Assembly (NCBI RefSeq): GCF_010667645.1
Contig: NZ_WHZV01000002.1
Location: forward strand, 143,913-207,912
Source: Bifidobacterium platyrrhinorum
GTDB taxonomy: Bacteria > Actinomycetota > Actinomycetes > Actinomycetales > Bifidobacteriaceae
Reading direction: 5' to 3'
Length of the DNA: 64,000 nucleotides
Positions within the stretch are counted from its first letter, which is position 1. Every line of letters begins with the position of its first letter. The notes under the pieces were generated by a model. It saw only the letters and a program-made list of their open reading frames with translations, made no database searches and was not told where the DNA came from. The translations under genes and the position numbers were made by a program. Below are positions 53,835-61,600 of this stretch, one piece after another.

Positions 53835-55471
53835 CCGACATCGTCAACATGCCCGCCGTGCGCGACGCCGTGAAGCAGGTCGCGGAACCATCCGCGAACG
53901 GTTCCGCCGCGAACGGCGCCGACGGACGCCAGCCGCTGCGCGCGGCCGTCGTCAGGGCCGCCGAACTCGCGCGCGACGCCGAGAACCGCGCGCGCGACAA
54001 ACAGCACGCCAAGCATAAGAAGACCGCGCGCGAACGCCTCGACCTGCTGTTCGACACCGGCAGCTTCGAGGAGATCGGCCGCTTCCAGGGCGGCGACATC
54101 AACGCCGGCAAGGCCGGCGCCGCCGTCATCACCGGATTCGGCCTCGTCTACGGGCGCAAGGTCGCCGTCTACGCGCAGGACTTCTCCGTCAAGGGAGGCA
54201 CGCTCGGCACCGCGGAAGGCGAGAAGATCTGCCACCTCATGGATATGGCCATCTCGCTCAGGGTGCCGATCGTCGCCATCGTCGACTCCGGAGGCGCGCG
54301 CATCCAGGAGGGCGTCGCCGCGCTCACCCAGTACGGGCGCATCTTCCGCAAGACGTGCGAGGCGAGCGGCTTCGTGCCGCAGATCTCGCTCATCCTCGGC
54401 CCCTGCGCGGGCGGCGCCGTCTACTGCCCGGCCCTGACCGACCTCATCATCATGACGCGCGAGAACTCCGACATGTTCGTCACCGGACCGGACGTCGTCA
54501 AGGCCGCGACCGGCGAGACCATCTCCATGGCCGACCTGGGCGGCGGCGAGGTCCACAACCGCAGGTCGGGCGTCGCGCACTACCTCGGCGCCGACGAATC
54601 CGACGCCATCGACTACGCGCGCACCGTGCTCGCCTACCTGCCGTCCAACTGCGGCGAGAACCCGCCGGTCTACGCGTACGCCGCCACGCGCGCCGAACGC
54701 GAGACCGCCAAACGCCTCGCCACGATCGTGCCCGACAACGACCGCCAGCCCTACGACATGCTCGACGTGATCCGCTGCATCGCCGACTACGGCGAATTCG
54801 TGCAGGTGCACGAACTGTTCGCCGCGTCCGCGCTCGTCGGCTTCGCGTGCATCGACGGCCACCCGGTCGGCATCGTCGCGAACCAGCCGAACGTGAACGC
54901 CGGCATCCTCGACGTGGACTCCTCCGAGAAGATCGCCCGGTTCGTGCGCCTGTGCGACGCGTTCAACCTGCCCGTCGTCACGCTCGTGGACACGCCCGGC
55001 TACAAGCCCGGCGCCGAACAGGAGCACGCGGGCATCATCCGCCGCGGCGCGAAGGTCATCTACGCGTACGCCAACGCGCAGGTGCCGCTCGTCACCGTCG
55101 TGCTGCGCAAGGCGTTCGGCGGCGCCTACATCGTGATGGGCTCCAAGGCCATCGGCGCCGACATGAACTTCGCATGGCCCAGCTCGCAGATCGCGGTGCT
55201 CGGCGCTGCCGGCGCGGTGAACATCATCCACCGCCACGACCTCGCCAAGGCCAAGGCGTCCGGCCGCGACGTCGAAGCCCTGCGCGCGCAGTACATCGCC
55301 GACTACGAGGCGACCACCGTCAACGCGAACCTCTCGCTCGAACTCGGGCAGATCGACGCGATGATCGACCCCGAGCAGACGCGCGAGGCGATCGTCGAAT
55401 CCCTCGCCACGCTCGCCACCAAACGGCGCGTCCGCCCGGTCGATAAGCACCACGGCAACCAGCCGCTCTGA
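53831..55471 (+). CDS. accD: Acyl-CoA carboxylase beta chain (carboxyltransferase)
   Basis: This 546-residue carboxyltransferase moves the carboxyl group from biotin to acetyl-CoA (and perhaps propionyl-CoA). Two crotonase-like halves are visible: the N-half with DSGGARIQEGVAALTQYGRIF and GPCAGGAVYCPALTD, the C-half with DTPGYKPGAEQEHAGIIRRG and VVLRKAFGGAYIVMGSK. An extension of about 45 residues precedes the core. It is translationally coupled to accC, and fas follows after 129 bases. Confidence 0.95.
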   Translation: MTDIVNMPAVRDAVKQVAEPSANGSAANGADGRQPLRAAVVRAAELARDAENRARDKQHAKHKKTARERLDLLFDTGSFEEIGRFQGGDINAGKAGAAVITGFGLVYGRKVAVYAQDFSVKGGTLGTAEGEKICHLMDMAISLRVPIVAIVDSGGARIQEGVAALTQYGRIFRKTCEASGFVPQISLILGPCAGGAVYCPALTDLIIMTRENSDMFVTGPDVVKAATGETISMADLGGGEVHNRRSGVAHYLGADESDAIDYARTVLAYLPSNCGENPPVYAYAATRAERETAKRLATIVPDNDRQPYDMLDVIRCIADYGEFVQVHELFAASALVGFACIDGHPVGIVANQPNVNAGILDVDSSEKIARFVRLCDAFNLPVVTLVDTPGYKPGAEQEHAGIIRRGAKVIYAYANAQVPLVTVVLRKAFGGAYIVMGSKAIGADMNFAWPSSQIAVLGAAGAVNIIHRHDLAKAKASGRDVEALRAQYIADYEATTVNANLSLELGQIDAMIDPEQTREAIVESLATLATKRRVRPVDKHHGNQPL

Positions 55472-55496
55472 TCGGTCCGCTCGGCAGACCGATCAG
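55468..55496 (+). terminator. Hairpin overlapping the accD stop
   Basis: CTGATCGGTC (55468-55477) and GACCGATCAG (55487-55496) form a perfect ten-base-pair stem that includes the stop codon. Lacking a T-tract, it may attenuate rather than end transcription into fas. Confidence 0.5.
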
Positions 55497-55508
55497 CGCG
55501 AGGAGGAA

Positions 55509-55527
55509 GACAGTCCAGTGGACTGTC
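55509..55527 (+). repeat. Dispersed palindromic element, copy D
   Basis: GACAGTCC-AGT-GGACTGTC, eight base pairs and a three-base loop, lies between accD and fas. The central 13 bases equal those of copy A. TTACGTAA (55569-55576) nearer the fas start is a separate possible operator. Confidence 0.65.
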
Positions 55528-55600
55528 CGACGACGGAGCCATCCGCATAACAGAACGTAACCACAGACTTACGTAACGCAACAACAGACAAGGAACACCA

Positions 55601-58600
55601 ATGACCACCTTCTTCCTCGACCAGCTCTCCGCGGGCGAGACGCCGCACGCGCTCGCCTTCGCCGGCCAGTCCACCCCGTGGCCGGTCGCGCTCGCCGACC
55701 AGACCACCGACCCGACGCTCGCCGAAGCGCTGCACGCGCACGTCGACGCCGCCTACACGAAGCTCACGCCGGTGAACGCCGACCTGCTCGCCACCACCGG
55801 CCGCCCGGTCGACCTGTTCGGCTTCACGCCGAACCCGGCCCGCCTCGGCGCGGCCGCCGACGCCACCGCCTCCGTCGAGGGCATCGCCCTCACCCAGCTC
55901 GGCGCGCTCATCGATCTGGAACATCTCGGCTACACGCTGCCCGCCGCCAAGCCGGCCGCCGTGCTCGGCCACTCGCAGGGCGTGCTCGCCGTCCACATGG
56001 CCAAGGCCATCGAAGCGGCCGGCTCCATCGAGGCCGCCCGCGACCAGATCGACGAGATCCTCGCCACCGCCGCCCTCATCGGCGCCGCCGGCACGCGCGC
56101 CGCCCGCGAACTCGCCCTCAACCCGCTGCACGGCGAAGCCACGCCAATGCTGTCCGTGCGCGGCGCCACCCGCGCCCAGGTCGAGGCGCTCGCCGCCCGC
56201 GTCAACAACCCGCGCGGCCCCATCGCCATCGCCGTGACCAACTCGGCCAACCACCACGTGATCTCCGGCTTCCCGGACGACCTCGCCGCCTTCGCCGTCG
56301 AAGTCGCCAAGGAGCACAAAAAGCAGGCCCGCCTGCGCGAGGAGAAGGTGCGCGGCGGCGCCGTGTTCGCGCCCGTGCTCGAATACCTCGACGTGACCCT
56401 GCCGTTCCACTCCCCGCTCATGAAGCCCGCCGTCGACCAGGCGGTCGCCTGGGCCGAGGCCTGCGGCTTCGACACCGACCGCGCCCGCGCGCTCGCCGAG
56501 GAGGTGCTGCTCAACCACGTGGATTGGGCCGCCCGCGTGCGCGAGGCCCTGACCGGCACCGACCCGGCCAAGCTGTGGATCGTGGACATGGGCCCGGGCT
56601 CCACGCTCGGCAAGCTCGTCGGCAACGTGGTCGAAGGCACCGGCGTGGGCGTCGTCGAGGCGACCACGCTCGCCGAGCGCGCCGCGCTCTCCACGCTCGA
56701 CCCGGCCGAGGCCGAGACGCGTCGTACCCAGAACTGGAAGGCGTTCGCCCCGCGCGTGGCGGTGACGCCCGCCGGCGACCGCCTCGTCACCAAGTTCTCC
56801 GAGCTCACCGGCAAGCCGCCGGTGCTGCTGCCCGGCATGACCCCCACCACCGTCGACCCGGAGATCGTCGCCGCGGCCGCGAACGCCGGCTACTGGGCGG
56901 AGCTCGCCGGCGGCGGCCAGGTCACCGCCGAGGTGTTCGATCGTCACGTCGCCAGGCTCGAGGAGCTGCTCGACGAGGGACGCACCGTCGAGTTCAACGC
57001 CATGTTCATGGACCGCTACCTGTGGAACCTCCAGTTCGGCTCCTCCCGCATCGTGCCGAAGAAGCGCGCGTCCGGCGCGCCGATCGACGGCGTCGTCGTC
57101 TCCGCCGGCGTGCCCGAGCTCGACGAGGCCGTGGCGCTCGTCGCGCAGCTCAAGAAGGACGGCCTGCCGTACGTGAGCTTCAAGCCCGGCACCGTCGACC
57201 AGATCCGCCAGGTGATCCGCATCGCCAAGGCCGTCGCCCCGACCGTCATCCTCATGCAGGTCGAAGGCGGCGCCGCCGGTGGCCACCACAGCTGGGAGTC
57301 GCTCGACGACCTGCTCACCTCCACCTACGCCGAAGTGCGCGCCTGCGACAACCTCGTGCTCGTCGCCGGCGGCGGCATCGGCACGCCGGAACGCGCCGCC
57401 GACTACCTGTCCGGCCAGTGGTCGCGCGCCTACGGCCTGCCCGACATGCCGGTCGACGGCGTGCTCGTCGGCACCGCCGTCATGACCGCCAAGGAGGCGC
57501 ACACCAGCCCCGAGGTCAAGCAGCTGCTCGTCAAGACCCCCGGCATCACCGCCGAAACCGTCGCCGCGTCCGGCGCGGCCGACGACCCGTTCGCCCCCGC
57601 CGGCGAGCGCTGGGTGCCGTCCGGCAGGTCCGTGGGCGGCGTCGCGTCCGGCCTGAGCCACCTGCACGCCGACATCTACGAGGTGGAGAACTCCTCCGCC
57701 GCGTGCGGCCGTCTGCTCGTGCGCGTCATGAAGCACCCGGAGGAGCTCGAGTCGCGCCGCGACGAGATCATCGCCGCGCTGGACCGCACCGCGAAGCCGT
57801 ACTTCGGCGACCTCGCCTCGATGACCTACCTCCAGTGGGCGCAGCGGTTCGCCGACCTCGCCTACCCGTGGGTGGACGACACGTACGCCGACCGCTTCCT
57901 CGACCTGCTCCACCGCATCGAGGCGCGTGTGGCCGACGTGGACTCCGGCGAGTTCGATTCGAAGCTCGACGTGACCCGCGACGACGTGATCGCCGATCCG
58001 GCGCCCGCGCTCAAGGCGCTGGCCGCCGCCTACCCGCAGGCCGCCGAGCTCAAGGTCACCCCGGCCGACGAGGCGTGGTTCCCGGTGCTCGTGCGCGAAT
58101 ACCCGAAGCCGATGCCGTTCGTGCCGGTCATCGACCACGACCTGCTGCGCTGGTGGGGCCAGGATCAGCTCTGGCAGTCCGAGGACCCGCGTTATTCCGC
58201 GGATTCCGTGCGCGTCATCCCCGGCCCGATCTCCGTGGCCGGCATCACCACCGTCGACGAGCCGGTGGCCGACATCCTCGGCCGTTTCGAGGCCGCCGCG
58301 CTGGAGCGCGCGAAGGAGTCCGGCGCCGTGTCCGAGGACGAGTACGCGACGCTCGGCGAGGCCGAAAACGCCGAGGACTTCATCCGCAAGTCGCCGAACA
58401 TCTCCTGGGTGGGCCACGTGACCGACAACCCGGCGTACGGCACCAGGCTCGGCGACAAGGATTACGAGATCCGCGCCGTGGACGCCGCGAACGGCGAATA
58501 CGACCTCGACATCCATCTCGACACGTATTGGGACGACGATCCGGACGGCGGCAAGTCGAAGCACGCCGTGCGCGACATCGTCATCCCGCTCACCGTGCCG

Positions 58601-61600
58601 GCCGACGCGACCGGCGGCATGCCGATCGTCAACCGCGAACGCCTGATCCCGGACGTGTACGCGATGCTCGCCGCCACCGCCGGCATCGGCAACACCGCCA
58701 TCACCGGCGACAAGCTGACCGCGATGCCGGAGATCGACGGCACGCGCGACGCCGATCACCCGTTCGGTATCGCCACCGCGCGGTACACGTTCTCTGCGAA
58801 CCTCGGCTACGACCACGAGGCGGCGACCGGCGGCGCCCTGCCGGGCACGCTGCGCGCCTCCCGCATCGCGCCGGACGCGCTCGTCGGCCCCGCCTGGCCG
58901 GCGATCTACGCGGCGCTCGGCTCCGTGTCCGTGAACGGATACCCGGTCATCGAGGGCCTGCTCAACGCCGTCCACCTCGACCACCTCATCGAACTCGAGG
59001 AAACCGAGGACGAACTGCTCAAGCACGTCGGCGAGACCGTCACGCTCGCCTCCTGGGCCGAGGACTACTTCGAGTCCGCATCCGGCCGCGTCGTCACCAT
59101 CCACGTGATCCACACCGCCGCCGACGGCACGCTGCTCGCCCGCGAGACCGAACGTTTCGCAATCCGCGGCCGCGTCTACTCCGACGCGCTGCCCGCCGAC
59201 GCCCCGGAGTTCGGCGACGCGAAGCACGACGAGATCGAATCCACGCCTCGCCGTCTGCTGCGTCGCGTCAAGGTGACCGCGCCGAACGACATGACCGCGT
59301 TCGCCCGCACCTCCGGCGACTTCAACCCGATCCACACCTCCAAGCGTGGCGCCGCGATCTCCGGCCTCGCCGCGCCGCTCGTGCACGGCATGTGGCTGTC
59401 CGCCACCGCCCAGCACGCGGTGCAGGCGGCCGACGAGAAGGGCGCCCACTACGAGATCGCCGGCTGGACCTACAACATGTACGGCATGGTCCAGCTGAAC
59501 GACGAGGTCGAGATTTCCGTCGAACGCGTCGGCAAGGTGCGTCACGGCGGCATGACCCTCGAGGTCACCTGCCGCATCGACGGCCAGCTCGTCTCCCGCG
59601 GCACCGCCTTGGTGCGCGCCCCCGAGGCCGCGTTCGTCTACCCCGGCCAGGGCATCCAGAAGCAGGGCATGGTGTTGGACGAGCGCGCCAAGTCGCCCGC
59701 CGCCCGCGACGTGTGGGAGCGCGCCGACAGGCTCACCCGTGACAGGCTCGGATTCTCGATTCTCGCCCTCGTGCGCGACAACCCCAAGGAGCTCACCGCC
59801 AACGGCGTCACCTACCGCCACCCGGAGGGCCTGCTCAACCTCACGCAGTTCACGCAGGTCGCGCTCGCCACCGTCGCGTTCGCGCAGACCGCGCGCCTGC
59901 GCGAAGCCGGCAGCGACATCTGGCCCGCCTACTTCGCCGGCCACTCGCTCGGCGAATACAATGCGCTGTCCGCGTTCGCCGGCGTGATCCCGCTGGAGAC
60001 CGTGCTCGAGCTCGTGTTCCACCGCGGCTCCACGATGCACCACCTCATCCCGCGCGACGCGCAGGGCCGCTCCAACTACCGCATGGGAGCGCTGCGCCCG
60101 AACCAGTTCGGCGTGGGCGACGATGGCGTGAAGGCGTACGTCGAATCCGTGGCCGAGCAGACCGGCGAGTTCCTGCAGATCGTCAACTACAACCTGGCGG
60201 GCGCGCAGTACGCGGTCGCCGGCACGATCGCGGGCCTCAAGGCGCTGCAGGCGGACGCGAACCGCCGCGCCAAGGAGGCGGGCGGCAAGCCGGCGTTCAT
60301 GCTCGTGCCCGGCATCGACGTGCCGTTCCACTCCACGCTGCTCAGGAAGGGCGTGCCCGAGTTCCGCGACAAGCTCGACGCGCTGCTTCCCGCACACATC
60401 GACTACCGTGGACGCCTCGTCGGCCGCTACATCCCGAACCTCGTGGCCACGCCGTTCGAGATGACCAAGGAATTCGCGGCGAAGATCCTCGAGGTCGTGC
60501 CTTCCGAGCGCATCAAGGCCGCGCTCGACGATCCGGCCGTGTGGGACTCCTACGCCGCCGACGACCAGAAGCTCGGCCGCCTGCTGCTCACCGAACTGCT
60601 CTCCTGGCAGTTCGCCTCCCCGGTGCGCTGGATCGAGACCCAGTCGCTGCTCTTCCACAAGGCCGCGCAGGGCGGCCTCGGCGTGGAGGAGTACGTGGAG
60701 GTCGGCCTCGGCAACGCGCCGACCCTCGCCAACCTCGGCGCCAAGACCCTCCGTCTGCCCGAGTTCGCCGGCACCGACGTCACCGTCTACAACGTGGGCC
60801 GCGATGAAGGGCGTGTGTATATGACGGATTCGGACTCGCTGGTAAGCGAGGACGAATCCGTGGCTGAGCCGTCAAACGGACAGTCCGGTGGACTGTCCGT
60901 AGGCGAAGTTGCACGCGATAGCGTGCAAGATTCCGCCGTCGCCAAACTCGGCTCGGCTCCGGCGGTTCCGGCGCAGCCCGCGGCCCCGGCTCCGTCGCCC
61001 GCTCCCGTCCCGGCCGTCGAGGCGGCTCCGGCGCAGCCGGCTGAGGGGGCGTCCGGCCCCGTCGCCGACCTGCCGTTCAAGGCCGCCGACGCAATCGGCG
61101 TGCTCATGGCCTACTCGGCCAAGGTGCGCCTCGACCAGATCGGCGCCTCCGACACCACCGACACGCTCACCAACGGCGTGTCCTCCCGCCGCAACCAGCT
61201 GCTCATGGACATCAGCTCCGAGCTGGGCGTGGCCAGCGTGGACGGCGCCGCCGAGGCGACGCTCACCCAGCTCGCCCAGATCGTGAACAAGGCCGCCCCG
61301 AACTACAAGCCGTTCGGCCCGGTCCTCTCCGACGCGATCCGCGACCGTCTGCGCGCCCTGTTCGGCGCGGCCGGCGTCAAGCCGGCGCACATCCGCGAGC
61401 GCGTGACCGGCGTATGGCAACTCGGCGAAGGCTGGGTGGCCGCCACCACCGCGGCGCTCCTGCTCGACACCCGTGAGGGCTCCAGCTCGCGCGGCGGCGA
61501 CCTCGCCAAGCTGCCGACCGGCGCCGCCGCCAACGCGGCCGCCGCCGACAAGCTCATCGACGACGCGGTCGCCCTCGTCGGCCAGACCAAGGGCGTGGCC

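Noticed and set aside
55493-60658. Antisense open frames of great length opposite fas, and similar ones at 4150-6648, 12964-16503 and 30970-34116 on the minus strand
   Set aside because: They are mirror frames of real genes in GC-rich DNA. Their products are low-complexity (V, H, R, G, D, A), lack domains and have no ribosome-binding sites.
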